Source: UTCFX2 sp963726375 (GTDB taxonomy: Bacteria > Chloroflexota > Anaerolineae > Anaerolineales > UBA4823). Taken from it: DNA of 64,000 bases. Made by a program: the position numbers and the translations under genes. The notes below the pieces were generated by a model. It was given only the letters and a program-made list of their open reading frames with translations, was not told the origin of the DNA and searched no databases. Position 1 is the stretch's first letter, and each line of letters opens with the position of its first letter. The DNA lies in contig CAVSCE010000014.1 of assembly GCA_963726375.1 (NCBI GenBank), positions 1-64,000 of the forward strand. The letters run 5' to 3'. This document shows, piece after piece, positions 37,853-48,389 of the stretch.

Positions 37853-40056
37853 CTAAGACTTAATCTCGAGTCTGGCGAGCGAGGCCGCCAGATGTTTGAG
37901 CCCCAGCTCCGCAAAAAATACATCGACGATCTCATCCCCATCCTGGAGCCGGCTGTTGAGCACCATTCCCTCACCCCAGACGGGGTGCTCGACCCGCATC
38001 CCGGGTGCATACTGCTGTTGGACGGCGGGCTGATTACGCGCGATCCTGCGGTTTTCCTATGGGCGTCAGGACGCTTTCCCAGCGCTCCGGGCGAGGAGAA
38101 ATCGGACTGGCAGACCGTTTTTGCGGGCGGGCGGGCTGCAGCTCGTCGATCAGGTCATAGGGGATGTCGTCCAGGTAGCGGGAAGGTCCTGCATGGATCC
38201 CCGTATCCATAAGCAGAGCGGTTCTGAGAAAAGGTTAGAAAGAGCTGGTCTTTTGCCCGGGTGATGCCTACATAAAACAACCGGCGCTCCTCCTGCATCG
38301 CTTCAGGATCATCGAACGAGCGGCTGTGCGGCAGCAGGCCGTCGTTCAAGCCGGTGATGAACACGACTGGAAACTCCAATCCTTTGGCTGCATGCAAGGT
38401 AAGGAGGGTGGGCGCGCTCCCGTTCCCTTCCAGGGTGTCCTGATCGGAAACCAGGGCGATCTGCTCGAGGAAGGCGACCAACCCCAGATCCTGGTATTCA
38501 GCTGCGAGACGCCTGAGCTCAAGCACGTTTTCCCAACGGTCGTGACCATCATCGGTGCCGTCATCCACGAAAGAATGGAGATCGATGTCGCTCAGAACCC
38601 GGTCCATCAGAGCCAGCGGCGGGAGCTGCTCTTTAAGTGCTGTCCAGCTTGCGAGCTGGGCTGCAAAGCTCAACAGGGCTTGTTTTGCCCGGCCTCCAAA
38701 AGCCTCCACTACTTCTGGATATTCCCCGCCTGCCAGCTGGAGCAGGAATTTTCCTGGAGGGAGTTTTTCGCGCTGCGCACCGGTCTTGAGTGCGAGGTAG
38801 GTTTTATTCCCAATGCCACGCGGGGGGGTATTGATTGCCCGGTTCAGGCTGAGCTCGTCGCTCGGATTGTGGACCATGCGCAGATATGCGATCACATCCT
38901 TGATTTCTTTGCGACCGTAGAAACGCTGCGCCCCGACCAGCCTGTACGGCATCCCGGCCTGCAGAAACGCTTCTTCGAGCAAGCGTGATTGGGCATTCGT
39001 CCGGTACATTACCGCGAAAAAACCCGGATCGGAATGCTCTTCCCGGATCAGCTTGCGGATCACATCCACGACAAAAGCAGCTTCTACGCGGTCGTCGGAA
39101 GCCTCAAAGAGGATCGGTTTCTGACCCTGGCCCAGCTCGGAAAACAGGCGCTTGGGGGTGCGCTGCGTGTTTCGGTCGATGACCACAGTCGCCAGGTCAA
39201 GGATGGATTGTTTCGAGCGGTAATTCTGTTCCAACAGGATCACCTGGGCTTCCGGGAAATCCTCGCGGAAGCGCAGCACGTTGCGGTAATCTGCGCCGCG
39301 CCAGCGGTAGATCGACTGGTCGGCATCACCCACGACGAAGATGTTCCTGTGGAACGAAGCCAGGCTGCGGACCAGCTGGTACTGAGCCATGTTCGTATCC
39401 TGGAACTCGTCGACCAGGATGTGTTCAAATTTTCGAGAGTAGTAATCGCGAGCGGCAGGGTTTTCTGCCAGCAGGTAGGCTGTCCAGAGCAGAAGGTCAT
39501 CGAAATCCAGGGCATTGTTCGCCAATAACATTTCCTGGTAGCGCCGGTATATGCGCTGAACTACTTCGTCGCGGTAATTCTGCGAAGGGTAATCGTCCGG
39601 GAGGACCAGCTCGTTTTTGGCGTTGGAGATCGCGGCGAGGACTCCGGCAGGACGATAGCGTTTTTCATCCAGGTTCAGCTCAGCGATAGCACCCTTGACC
39701 AGGTGGTACTGGTCGTCCTGGTCGAAGATCACGAAATTCGATTGGAACGGCAGGCTGTCAGCCCAGCGGCGCAGGATCCTGGCGCAGTTGGCGTGGAAGG
39801 TTCCCAGGGTCAGCCCGCTGAGGTTCTCGCCGACCAGATCCAGAACCCGGGCTTCCATTTCCCGGGCGGCTTTATTTGTAAAGGTGACCGCAAGGATATT
39901 GTATGGCCGGACGCCAAGCGAACCGATCAGGTAGGCGATCCGGTTGGTCAGGACGCGCGTCTTCCCGGACCCTGGTCCGGCAAGGACTAAAACAGGGCCC
40001 AATCCAGCCTTTACGGCTTGCTGCTGCTGGATGTTTAACTTCTCATTCCAATCCAC
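37853..40056 (-). CDS. pcrA: ATP-dependent DNA helicase, UvrD/PcrA type, two frameshifts near the 3' end
   Basis: Superfamily 1A helicase: Walker A AGPGSGKTRVL near residue 27, AVTFTNKAAREM, LVDEFQDTN (motif II), VGDADQSIYRWRGA, QNYRS and LTLHAAKGLEFPVVF. Acts in repair and replication restart. Two single-base insertions (near 38208 and 38046) must be removed to read the last 170 residues: GIHAGPSRYLDDIPYDLID, then a linker, then the C-terminal tudor-like domain (MRVEHPVWGEGMVL to LARLEIKS). The repaired protein is 733 aa, the normal length. First gene of a repair and tRNA-modification operon. Confidence 0.93.
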
Positions 40057-40097
40057 GCTTTGTTTTTCCCAGTTTTCAGGTCTAAATACAGAAAAGC

Positions 40098-40103
40098 ATT
40101 ATA
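40098..40103 (-). promoter_or_regulatory. Extended -10 promoter for the pcrA-tsaE-tsaB-rimI-udg operon
   Basis: TGCTATAAT on the minus strand (extended -10, TATAAT at 40098-40103) about 42 bases upstream of the pcrA ATG. No strong -35, which is acceptable for an extended -10 element. Confidence 0.6.
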
Positions 40104-40131
40104 GCACAGCGGTCAGATGGGGTTACGGGAG

Positions 40132-40160
40132 TTGCCAATCCGCAACCAATGCGCTACAAT
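40132..40160 (+). promoter_or_regulatory. Sigma70-type promoter of holB (leaderless transcript likely)
   Basis: -35 TTGCCA (40132-40137), 17-bp spacer, -10 TACAAT (40155-40160). The predicted start of transcription falls within 1-3 bases of the holB ATG (40169), and no ribosome-binding site is present. Confidence 0.6.
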
Positions 40161-40168
40161 CTTTCTTG

Positions 40169-41176
40169 ATGAGCTGGGACTTGATCGGACATGAATGGGC
40201 GGTTGAGCTGCTGGAAAAGCGGATCCAACGCGGCCAGGTTGGGCACGCTTTCTTAATCAGCGGACCACCTGGAGTGGGGCGGAGGACTCTAGCGCTCCGA
40301 TTGGCGCAGGCACTGAACTGCACTCAACCCGGCAAATCCGGCGCGCCCTGCCGGACCTGCAGGATTTGCCGCCAGATCGAGAACCAGCAGCATGCTGACC
40401 TTTTTATCGTTCAGGCCGAAAAAGAGGGCGGGACGTTGAAGGTCGAACAGATCCGTGAGCTGCAGCACAGCCTCTCTCTGCATCCATACGAAGCCAATTA
40501 TCGAGTGGCTTTGCTGCTGCGTTTTGAAGAAGCCAATCCAAGCGCAATGAACGCGCTGTTGAAGACGCTTGAAGAGCCTTCACCGCAGGTGATCCTTCTG
40601 CTGACCGCCGACAGCCCGGAGAATTTGCTCCCAACGGTGGTATCGCGCTGTGAAGCAATCCGACTCCGCCCGATCCCGTACGGACAAATCGAGACAGCGC
40701 TTCAGCAGCGGTTCCGTTTAACCCATGAGCAGGCTTGCCTCGCAGCCCATGTCTCAGGAGGCAAACCCGGGCTTGCGGTTCGGCTTTCCAATTTACCTGT
40801 TCTAATGGAAGAGCGAACAGAGTGTTTGAACGAGCTCTCCGAGCTGCTGACAGCCAGCTATCGAGAACGGTTCATTCGAGCTGAGGCTCTTTCGAAGGAT
40901 AAATCCAGACTGCGCGTGAGGCTGTTGACGTGGCTTTCCTTCTGGCGCGATGTTTTCCTGCGTTCGTCGGGGGCTGCCGCGCCGATAACAAATATTGACT
41001 GGATAGAGTCGATAGAGATGATTGCGTCTGGTCTCCAGTTACAGGAAGCCAGCAGGCTGGTCGGTACGGTTGAGCGTTCGGTGGCACTCCTGGACCAGAA
41101 TGTAAATCCGCGCCTGATCCTGGAAGCGCTTATGCTCGAGCTGCCAAATGGTTCTCGCTTGCGGCAGGCAGGTTGA
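40169..41176 (+). CDS. holB: DNA polymerase III delta' subunit
   Basis: 335 aa. AAA+ clamp-loader subunit: GPPGVGRRTLALRLA has the P-loop layout but Lys replaced by Arg, as expected for the non-hydrolysing delta'; a zinc-binding cysteine cluster PCRTCRIC follows; MNALLKTLEEP and VVSRCEAIRL (SRC sensor motif) are typical. The ATG at 40169 is preferred because in-frame upstream codons overlap pcrA and because the -10 box ends 9 bases before it. Confidence 0.9.
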   Translation: MSWDLIGHEWAVELLEKRIQRGQVGHAFLISGPPGVGRRTLALRLAQALNCTQPGKSGAPCRTCRICRQIENQQHADLFIVQAEKEGGTLKVEQIRELQHSLSLHPYEANYRVALLLRFEEANPSAMNALLKTLEEPSPQVILLLTADSPENLLPTVVSRCEAIRLRPIPYGQIETALQQRFRLTHEQACLAAHVSGGKPGLAVRLSNLPVLMEERTECLNELSELLTASYRERFIRAEALSKDKSRLRVRLLTWLSFWRDVFLRSSGAAAPITNIDWIESIEMIASGLQLQEASRLVGTVERSVALLDQNVNPRLILEALMLELPNGSRLRQAG

Positions 41177-41217
41177 AGGTTTGCTGTTTTGAAAACCCTG
41201 TCTAGAACCCGGTATGC

Positions 41218-41223
41218 TATACT
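41218..41223 (+). promoter_or_regulatory. Extended -10 promoter upstream of sensor kinase 1
   Basis: TGCTATACT (extended -10) after the holB stop. A 19-codon reading frame starts at 41231, at the predicted transcription start, and ends in TGA overlapping the kinase start region; it could be a leader peptide. Confidence 0.5.
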
Positions 41224-41282
41224 CTGATTTATGTTTCTGGTCGCCCGCCTCCACCCCTGGATCGTGAATTTTGTGTGTCGTT

Positions 41283-42860
41283 ATGGATGAAATTGAGAAG
41301 GGCAGAGAAACAAACCAGGCTGCCCTTGAGCTGCTGTATAACGTGGGGAGAGAAGTGGCAGCCGCCCCCGATTTGCAGACGGTGCTCGATCGCGTCCTGC
41401 AGCTTTCGATGAACAATGTCGGGGCGATCAGCGGAAGCATTATCGTCATTGACGAGCAAGGTGAACCGGCGGAGATGGCATTTTCAATGCTGGGTCATCA
41501 GCATGATCAGGCTGCCCTACAGCTGCGCTCAACCTATGAACGCGGTCTGGCGGGCTGGGTTGCCCGCCAGTGCGAGGCGGTGCTGATCCAGGACACCAGC
41601 CGGGATCCCCGCTGGCTGCATAGGCCAGATGATGCAGCTGACAGAACCGGGCCAAAATCCGCTGTCAGTGCGCCGATCCTGGCTCGCGAGCGATTGGCCG
41701 GGGTGATCACGCTTGTCCACCCACACCCGGGCTTCTTCATGCCTTCACACCTGGAGCTGGTCAAAGCAATTGCCGATCAGGCAGGGACGGCAATCCGCAA
41801 CGCTCATCTGTACGAAAGCCTTCAAACCGCTCACCGGCGTTATCGCGAGCTTTTTCAAGACAGCATCAACTCGATCCTGATCACCGAACGAGATGGCCGG
41901 ATTATTGAAGTGAACCACCAGGCTGAAAATATCCTTGGCATCGCTCCGCAGGAACTCCTGGGTCAAAATATCTGCGATCTGCATGCAGCAGATCTGGAAG
42001 AATTTGGCTCCAATTTCCTGCGCCTCAGCAAGGGTGAGATGGTCAATTATGAGTCAATCCTGAACTCGGCAGGGAGCCGCAAGATCCCGATCCAGGTATA
42101 TGCTCGTAAAATCCAGACTGGAGCTGAGTCCAATCTCCAATGGATCATCCGTGATATCAGCGAGCGAAAAGACCTGGACCGCATCCGAGAGGACCTGGTA
42201 GCGATGGTGTATCATGATCTGCGGTCTCCTCTGGCCAATATTGTATCCAGCCTGGATGTCCTTTCATCGATGTTCCCAACGGAAGAAGATGAGGCCGTTC
42301 AAAATTTGTTATCCATCGCGCTCCGCTCAACTGAAAGGATCCAACGCCTGACAAATTCCCTGCTGGATATCAGCCAGCTGGAGGTAGGGCAGGTCATTGG
42401 AAACCGCCAGCAAACGAATGTTCCTGCTCTGATCTCGGACGCAATCGATGCCGTCCTCCCAGGTGCAAAGAATAAAGATCAGCTGGTGACCTGGGAATTC
42501 GAACCCGATTTGCCACCAATTTTTGCGGATGGAGATATGATCCGCAGGATTCTGATCAATCTATTAGAGAATGCAGTGAAATTTTCGCCAGCAAAGGGTA
42601 AAATCCATCTCAGCGCTCAGCTTGAAAGCGGGATGGTCCTGTTTAAAGTGAGCGACTCGGGTCCTGGAATCCCGCAGGCGGACCAGGAGTGGATATTCGA
42701 GAAGTTCACCCGGCTGAAAACGACAGGTTCTCCGCGGGGTCTTGGTTTAGGGCTTGCCTACTGCCGGCTTGCGGTGCAGGGACATGGCGGCAACATATGG
42801 GTTGAAAACAAACCCGGTCAGGGCACTCGGTTTGTGTTCACAATCCCCGCCGTCAGCTGA
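41283..42860 (+). CDS. Sensor histidine kinase 1 (GAF-PAS-HisKA-HATPase)
   Basis: About 525 aa, no membrane segment. A GAF domain (about residues 15-180), a PAS domain (190-300, ELFQDSINSILITERDGRIIEVN), HisKA with phosphorylated His in YHDLRSPLANI, and HATPase with NLLENAVKFSP, SDSGPGI and GLGLGLAYC. Cytoplasmic sensing of a small ligand or redox cue is likely. No adjacent response regulator. ATG 41283 is chosen; a TTG 12 bases earlier is also possible. Confidence 0.87.
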   Translation: MDEIEKGRETNQAALELLYNVGREVAAAPDLQTVLDRVLQLSMNNVGAISGSIIVIDEQGEPAEMAFSMLGHQHDQAALQLRSTYERGLAGWVARQCEAVLIQDTSRDPRWLHRPDDAADRTGPKSAVSAPILARERLAGVITLVHPHPGFFMPSHLELVKAIADQAGTAIRNAHLYESLQTAHRRYRELFQDSINSILITERDGRIIEVNHQAENILGIAPQELLGQNICDLHAADLEEFGSNFLRLSKGEMVNYESILNSAGSRKIPIQVYARKIQTGAESNLQWIIRDISERKDLDRIREDLVAMVYHDLRSPLANIVSSLDVLSSMFPTEEDEAVQNLLSIALRSTERIQRLTNSLLDISQLEVGQVIGNRQQTNVPALISDAIDAVLPGAKNKDQLVTWEFEPDLPPIFADGDMIRRILINLLENAVKFSPAKGKIHLSAQLESGMVLFKVSDSGPGIPQADQEWIFEKFTRLKTTGSPRGLGLGLAYCRLAVQGHGGNIWVENKPGQGTRFVFTIPAVS

Positions 42861-42895
42861 ATAAGCCCGAATATAGATAGGAAATTGAGAAGATT

Positions 42896-43771
42896 ATGCA
42901 GCAAATAACACAAGGCATCTATTTTGAAGACTCTTATTTAGGGGTGACGGTAGGAGCATTGGTCTATTCGTATGGGATCATTGCGATTGATGCGCCGTTG
43001 AGGGCGGAGGACGCTCGTTCCTGGCGCGCTACAATCAATAATTACCGCGGCGGTTCCAACCGGATGCTGGTCAGCCTCGATGCGCATCCAGACCGCACGC
43101 TGGGCACCCGCTCGCTGGAGTGTACGATCCTGGCGCATCAGAAATCTGCTCAGGTCTTTCGCAACCGACCGACGATTTTTAAGGGTTTGAGCGTTGAAAC
43201 GGGCTCGATCTGGGAAACTTATACCGAATCGATCGGGATGCGCTGGGCTTCACCGGATATCACCTTCACAGAACGAATGTCCATGCATTGGGGCGGCCCT
43301 GAGATCGTCCTTGAGCACCAGCCCGGACCAACCCCCGGCTCGATTTGGGTGAGAATCCCGGATGCAAAAACTGTCTTTGTGGGCGATGCTATCTTGCTGA
43401 ACCAGCCGCCATTTCTGGCTCAAGCCGATTTGCCAGTATGGTTGGCAAGCCTGGACATACTGCAGAATTCGTATTCGGACTATACGATTGTGAGCGGGCG
43501 TGGTGGGCTGGTGAAACCAGAGGATATTCGTGCCCTCGTTAAGCTATTAAAGGATATCGACGAGCAAATAAACCGATTGGGAGCCAAGAACGCCCTGCCC
43601 GAAAATACCCAGGAAATTGCAGCCAAGCTACTACCAAAATATCCTGCTCAGGGCAAGCTTCGAGAACTCTACCAGGTCCGGCTGCGCCACGGGCTGCACC
43701 AGTTTTATGCCCGGCGGTTCCGGCCAGCGAATGTCATCGGCCAGCCTGAGATTGAGGATGATGAACAATGA
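42896..43771 (+). CDS. Metallo-beta-lactamase-fold protein with degenerate metal site
   Basis: 291 aa. Overall fold markers are kept (IIAIDAPL, PGPTPGSIWVRIPDAKTVFVGDAIL), but the HxHxDH motif reads DAHPDR, the His of PGHTPGS is Pro, and the distal His near VSGRGG is Arg. Only one His and two Asp of the usual ligands remain, so a hydrolase activity is unlikely. It overlaps the asparaginase gene by 4 bases. It could be a sensor, a scaffold or an enzyme with a different metal or none. Confidence 0.75.
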   Translation: MQQITQGIYFEDSYLGVTVGALVYSYGIIAIDAPLRAEDARSWRATINNYRGGSNRMLVSLDAHPDRTLGTRSLECTILAHQKSAQVFRNRPTIFKGLSVETGSIWETYTESIGMRWASPDITFTERMSMHWGGPEIVLEHQPGPTPGSIWVRIPDAKTVFVGDAILLNQPPFLAQADLPVWLASLDILQNSYSDYTIVSGRGGLVKPEDIRALVKLLKDIDEQINRLGAKNALPENTQEIAAKLLPKYPAQGKLRELYQVRLRHGLHQFYARRFRPANVIGQPEIEDDEQ

Positions 43772-44870
43772 CCTCTCTGATCTCGGCCTCGTTTTCAAAA
43801 TCTCCCTTTGCTCCGGTTTATGAGCTGACTCGCGGAGACACGATTAAATCGGTTCATTTCGGCGCGATTGCAGTCGTAGATGCCGCAGGCGACTTGCTGG
43901 CCTGGTATGGGGACCCGGGTGCAGTGACATTTTTGCGTTCAACCGCTAAACCGTTCCAGGCACTCCCTTTTTTTGAGAACGGCGGTCCAGAGGCTTTTCG
44001 CCTGAGCATGGCTGAGAGGGCGATTTTGTGCGCGTCTCACTCCGGGACAGACGAGCACCTGGCAACGGTGCGCTCGATCCAGGAAAAAACCGGGATTTCT
44101 GAAATCGGAGCTGCTGTGCGGTGTTCATGAGCCTTATGATCCGGCAACTGTGAAACGGATGCATGAAAGCAAAGAGGTGGTCACGTCAAACCGGCACAAC
44201 TGCTCTGGAAAGCACAGCGGGATGCTTGCATCCCTGCGTTTAAAAAAGCAGCGAGGCGAGAGAATTCCCCGAAAACCTCGAATATATTGATCCCGCTCAC
44301 CCCCTCCAGAGGGAAATTCTAGGCGTCTTCGCTGAAATGTGCGGCGTGCGCGTGGATCAGGTCGGGTTGGGAATCGACGGCTGTTCGGCGCCTAATTTTG
44401 CAGTTCCTCTGCGCAATGCGGCTCAGGGGTATGCCCGCCTGATGGATCCGCAGGCCGGAGCAGTCCAACCTGCAAGACGAGCGGCAGCCTGCCGGGAAAT
44501 CACGGAAGCAATGCGTGCTCATCCAGAGATGGTCGGTGGTCCGGGACAATTCGACACGCGCCTGATGCAGGCAGCAGGCGGAAAGATCGTTTCCAAAGGC
44601 GGGGCTGAGGCTTTTCAGGGAATCGGCTTGATGCCTGATGCGATGGGAAAAGGGTCTCCTGCCGTCGGGATTGCACTGAAAATTTCTGATGGCGACGACC
44701 GAAAAAAAGCCCGAACAGCGGTTGCGATGGAAGTCCTACGCCAGCTTGGTGCACTTTCACAGGCTGAAATGGACGAGCTGAAGGATTTCGGACCTGAGCA
44801 TACGGTGCGAAACTGGCGGGGAATTGCGGTTGGGCATGCTTATCCGAACTTTCAATTGATATTTGCCTGA
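43768..44870 (+). CDS. Asparaginase II-family protein, two frameshifts
   Basis: 366 aa after repair. RSTAKPFQALPF, CASHSGTDEHL, NCSGKHSGMLA and GIDGCSAPNFAVPL are hallmarks of the asparaginase II family (PF06089), which includes L-asparaginases of the thermolabile type. Single extra bases near 44107 (repair: SEIELLCGVHEPYD) and 44261 (repair: GEEFPENLEYIDPAHP) split the frame. ATG overlaps the previous stop by 4 bases. Substrate specificity (Asn or a related amide) is not proven. Confidence 0.8.
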
Positions 44871-44882
44871 GCTGTGGACAGC

Positions 44883-45603
44883 ATGTCGCCTGCAATGAGC
44901 CTGGAAGAACGTGCAATAGAAATCCATGAAATGCTGCTGCAGCATTTTGGCTATCCGGAGTGGCGTGATCCGCTCCCGCCGCTGGATGAATTGGTATCGA
45001 CGATCCTTTCGCAAAACACCAATGACAACAACCGTGACCGTGCGTTTAAAGAGGCTGAGGGCGGCATTTCCCACCTGGGAAGCAGTTCGGGACGCCAGAA
45101 GCGCCGAGGTCATCGATGCAATCCGACCGGCAGGACTGGCCAACCAAAAAGGACCCCGCATCCAGCAAGTGCTGCTTGAAATCACCGAGCAGCGCGGTTC
45201 CCTCAGCCTTGATTTCCTTGCCGAACTCCCGGTTGAAGAGGCGCGGTCCTGGTTGATGTCTTTCAAAGGGGTGGGTCCAAAAACAGCTGCGATAGTGCTG
45301 TTGTTCTCGCTTGACAAGCCAGCATTTCCGGTTGATACGCATATCCACCGCGTAACTGGACGGCTGGGTTTGCGTCCTGAGCGGTTGTCGGCGGACCAGT
45401 CTCATGATTACCTGGAAGCTTTATTTCCACCAGAGACCTATTTCACACTTCACTTGAATTTGATCCGGCTTGGCAGGGAGATCTGCCAGGCGCGCCGGCC
45501 GCGCTGTTCCGAATGTCCCCTGCAAATGTACTGTGATTGGAATCAGATGACGAACCAAACTTCAGCCTGTCCTCCTGACCATGCTGATCAACCTTCCGTC
45601 TGA
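44883..45603 (+). CDS. nth: Endonuclease III (DNA glycosylase/AP lyase), one frameshift
   Basis: HhH-GPD base-excision repair enzyme: STILSQNTNDNN, FKGVGPKTAAIVLLF (helix-hairpin-helix with catalytic Lys), PVDTHIHRVTGRLGL with the catalytic Asp, and a [4Fe-4S] cluster C-x6-C-x2-C-x5-C in ICQARRPRCSECPLQMYC. One extra base near 45050 splits the frame (repair: DRAFKRLRAAFPTW). Length 239 aa. Starts at 44874, 44883 or 44895 are possible. Confidence 0.9.
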
Positions 45604-45735
45604 ACCGGCAGGTTGATTAATCGCCTGAAATTCCTTTATTTCACAGGGCAATTAGTAATAGGACCGTTGGAAATATGTCCGTGAAACGCTGTAAGAGCTA
45701 TACTGACAGCCGTTGAGCTTCAAAGGAAGGATATC

Positions 45736-47468
45736 TTGCAGGAAAAGTTAAACGACATGATCCTTACCCCCGATGATCCAAAGATGGATCGCGAACAGAA
45801 ACGGCTTGAAGCTTTGTTCCGCGTTTCCCACACCCTGGGAAATTCGCTGGATGTTGATGAAGTGCTGACTCAAGTGATGGATGCCGTAATTCACCTGGTC
45901 CAGGCAGAACGAGGCTTTCTGGTATTGCTGGAGAACGATCGCGACAGCTGGGAGCTGCGCGCCGCCCGGAACTACGACCAGAGAACTCTGCTTCCAAAGG
46001 ATATGGAAATCAGCGGGACGGTCGTCAATAAGGTGCTGAAGAGTGGAAAGGGCGTGCTTACAACGGACGCACTTTCAGATCCGCGATTTCATCATAGCGA
46101 GTCTGTGACTCTTTATGCGCTACGCTCAATATTGTGCGCACCGCTGCTCGTGCGTGGTCTGCCGATAGGGGCAATATTTGTCGATAATCGAGCTGCGACA
46201 GGTCTATTTACTCCGGCAGACCTTGAGCTTTTGAACGTTTTTGCAGCCCAGGCGGCGGTCGCGATCGAAAATGCCAGGCTTTATGAACGCACCGACCAGG
46301 AGCTTGCGCAGCGTGTCGAAGAATTGGAGACCCTGGCTCGATTGGATCGTGATTTGAACCAGCGTTTGGATTACGGTCATGTACTGGAGATCACGCGCAC
46401 ACGGGTGATCGAGGTTGGACGGGCGAGCAAAGCCTGGGTGCTGCTTTTTCGCGATGGGGGTGGAGGAGTTTCCAGTCTGGAGTGCTTCCCGCCGGATTTT
46501 GAACCTGCCGCGGACCCTCTAGTTGGTCAAGTGGTTGAAGACCTTGCCCCTCACAGCGGGATGCGAGAAAATGACGACATGGTTCGGATGGTCGTGCCAG
46601 TTCTGCACAGCGGTCGGCTGCTGGGCGTCATTGTGATAGACCGACCTCAGGCTTTCAGTTTATCTGAAGAGCGTTTTTAAGTCATCTAAGCAGTCGAGCA
46701 GCGGCATCCATAGAAAATGCCAGGCTTTACCAGGCTGTTCAGAACGCAAACCAGGCAAAATCCCAGTTCGTCGCGGTGGTAACCCATGAGCTGCGAGTCC
46801 CGATGACGTCGATCAAGGGGTATGCGGAGCTGATTCGCCAGGGAGCCGCAGGCGCGGTTACCCAAGAACAGATTGAATTCCTTCAAGTGATCCAAAGCAA
46901 TGTGGATCGGATGTCTGCACTGGTTTCCGACCTGTCTGATATCTCGCGGATCGAAACCGGTCGCCTGAATTTAAATGTCGCCCCGATTGCTTTATGCACT
47001 TATGCGCAAGAGACATACCACAGGCTTCTTCCCAGGCTCAATGAGAAGGATCAAACCTGCCTGATCGATATCTCCGAGGATTTACCGGAAATTCACGCGG
47101 ATCCCAACAGGGTTGTTCAGGTTCTGACGAATCTAATCAGTAATGCCAGCAAATATACCCCGAATGGGGGGACGATTTTGCTGCGAGCGAAACAGGATGC
47201 AGGTAAAGCTCGGATTGAAATATCTGACAATGGGATTGGGATCAGCCCGAAAGACCAGGAGTGCTTGTTTTCCCAATTCTTTCGATCGGACGACCCGGCA
47301 GTGCGCGATGAACAGGGCTGGGGTCTCGGATTGAATGTCTCGAAGCGGATTGTTGAGCTGATGGATGGTGAGATAGGTTTTCACAGCGTGGTTGGAAAGG
47401 GCAGCACATTCTGGTTTACGTTGCCATTTTCAAGTGAACACAAAGATCCGGAGGTAGGTGGACAATGA
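45736..47468 (+). CDS. Sensor histidine kinase 2 (GAF-GAF-HisKA-HATPase), one frameshift
   Basis: 577 aa after repair. Two GAF domains (about 20-185 and 200-320), HisKA with His in VAVVTHELRVPMTSI, and HATPase with NLISNASKYTPNG, SDNGIGI and GWGLGLNVSK. TTG start with AAGGA 6 bases before. The frame breaks in a T run at 46674-46678 (five T; six restore ERFLSHLSSRAAASIENARLYQAV). ATGA overlap with the small membrane-protein gene downstream. No response regulator nearby. Confidence 0.87.
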
Positions 47469-48070
47469 GATCGCCAGCTGGTTCGCGCCATCCCCTCCTT
47501 ACTTACCGACGCACAATAGATCGGGTCTGGAAATATACATTGGTGCTGTCCATTGTCCTGGCGGCTGCGTCCCGCTGGAGTCTGGTCCGAAAATCTGGAT
47601 TTCTTGGAATTAGCAGTGATGTCTGGCTTCTCACGAGTGCGCTGATCGCTGCAACGATCTGTGTGCTCGCTTTCTCAGGGCGCTATTTTGCATATGTACA
47701 GGCCAGGACGAGCTTTCTCAAAATCTCGACGCCATTTCTGACCTTTAGGGTTGCTTACCGTCGAATGCGGAGCATTCACCCGGTGCTGATCCAACAGCTC
47801 TTTCCGCCGGAAGAGCTGAGCTGGTCACAGCGAACATACCTTGAGCCCTTTTATGGTAAGACGGTTTTGGTGGTTGAACTGCGAGGTTTTCCGCTAAACC
47901 CAATCCTGATGCGGTTGTTTCTGCCGAAGGCGATGTTCTCACCGAGGGCCAGTGGGCTAGTTTTAATCGTACCGGATTGGATGAAATTAAGCATGGAGCT
48001 GGATTCTCTCCACGGGGCATGGCTCCAGAAGGAAAACACCCGGCTCCGGTTGGCTCGAGCGCGGCATTGA
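47465..48070 (+). CDS. Hypothetical membrane protein with PH-like domain
   Basis: 201 aa. Two membrane helices (about residues 26-40 and 55-70) followed by a soluble part with ISTPFLTFRVAYRRMRSI, reminiscent of bacterial PH (bPH) domains. No recognised function. The 4-base overlap with kinase 2 suggests they work together, perhaps as a membrane partner of the soluble kinase. Confidence 0.55.
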   Translation: MRSPAGSRHPLLTYRRTIDRVWKYTLVLSIVLAAASRWSLVRKSGFLGISSDVWLLTSALIAATICVLAFSGRYFAYVQARTSFLKISTPFLTFRVAYRRMRSIHPVLIQQLFPPEELSWSQRTYLEPFYGKTVLVVELRGFPLNPILMRLFLPKAMFSPRASGLVLIVPDWMKLSMELDSLHGAWLQKENTRLRLARARH

Positions 48071-48389
48071 GAACAATATTCTGGAATAATTGTGATAATC
48101 CTCACAAAATCAATGAACAATATCATGCCAAATCAATGATTTTTGACAATAACATCGAACCCACTCTTTCGGTATGATAGGTCTAGATTTCAGGGGATCA
48201 ATATAGCTGCTCATCGCTGTTTCCTCCTTTGGCGAAAGCCCCCGTCAGGTTTACCATAATGCCTGGACGGGGGCTTGTCTTAATCCATCGCATGGGCTTT
48301 TAGAGCCTCAAGATACCTGCCCATCCGCTCCATTCGACAAATTTATGATGTCAGAAAAAATGAATAAATGCGCCAGATCAAACGCTATC
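48071..48389. other. 319-bp intergenic region between convergent genes
   Basis: No coding gene is seen. It contains the hairpin terminator at 48236-48276. AT-rich sequence around 48140-48180 contains TTGACA and TATGAT boxes, but 24 bp apart, too far for a normal promoter. Confidence 0.6.
48236..48276. terminator. Bidirectional hairpin terminator between the kinase 2 and kinase 3 operons
   Basis: AAGCCCCCGTC-AGG pairs with CCTGGACGGGGGCTT (14 bp, one bulge, 12-base loop). It lies between converging genes and the flanks are T-containing on both strands (weak T-run). Confidence 0.65.

Noticed and set aside
46674..46678. Programmed frameshifting at T or G runs
   Set aside because: Only a few of the indels lie in slippery runs, and most are single added bases without stimulatory structures, in unrelated housekeeping genes.
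48143..48180. A plus-strand promoter (TTGACA and TATGAT) driving a small RNA in the 48.07-48.39 kb gap
   Set aside because: The boxes are 24 bp apart, outside the normal 16-18 bp range, and the following hairpin has only a weak T-run.
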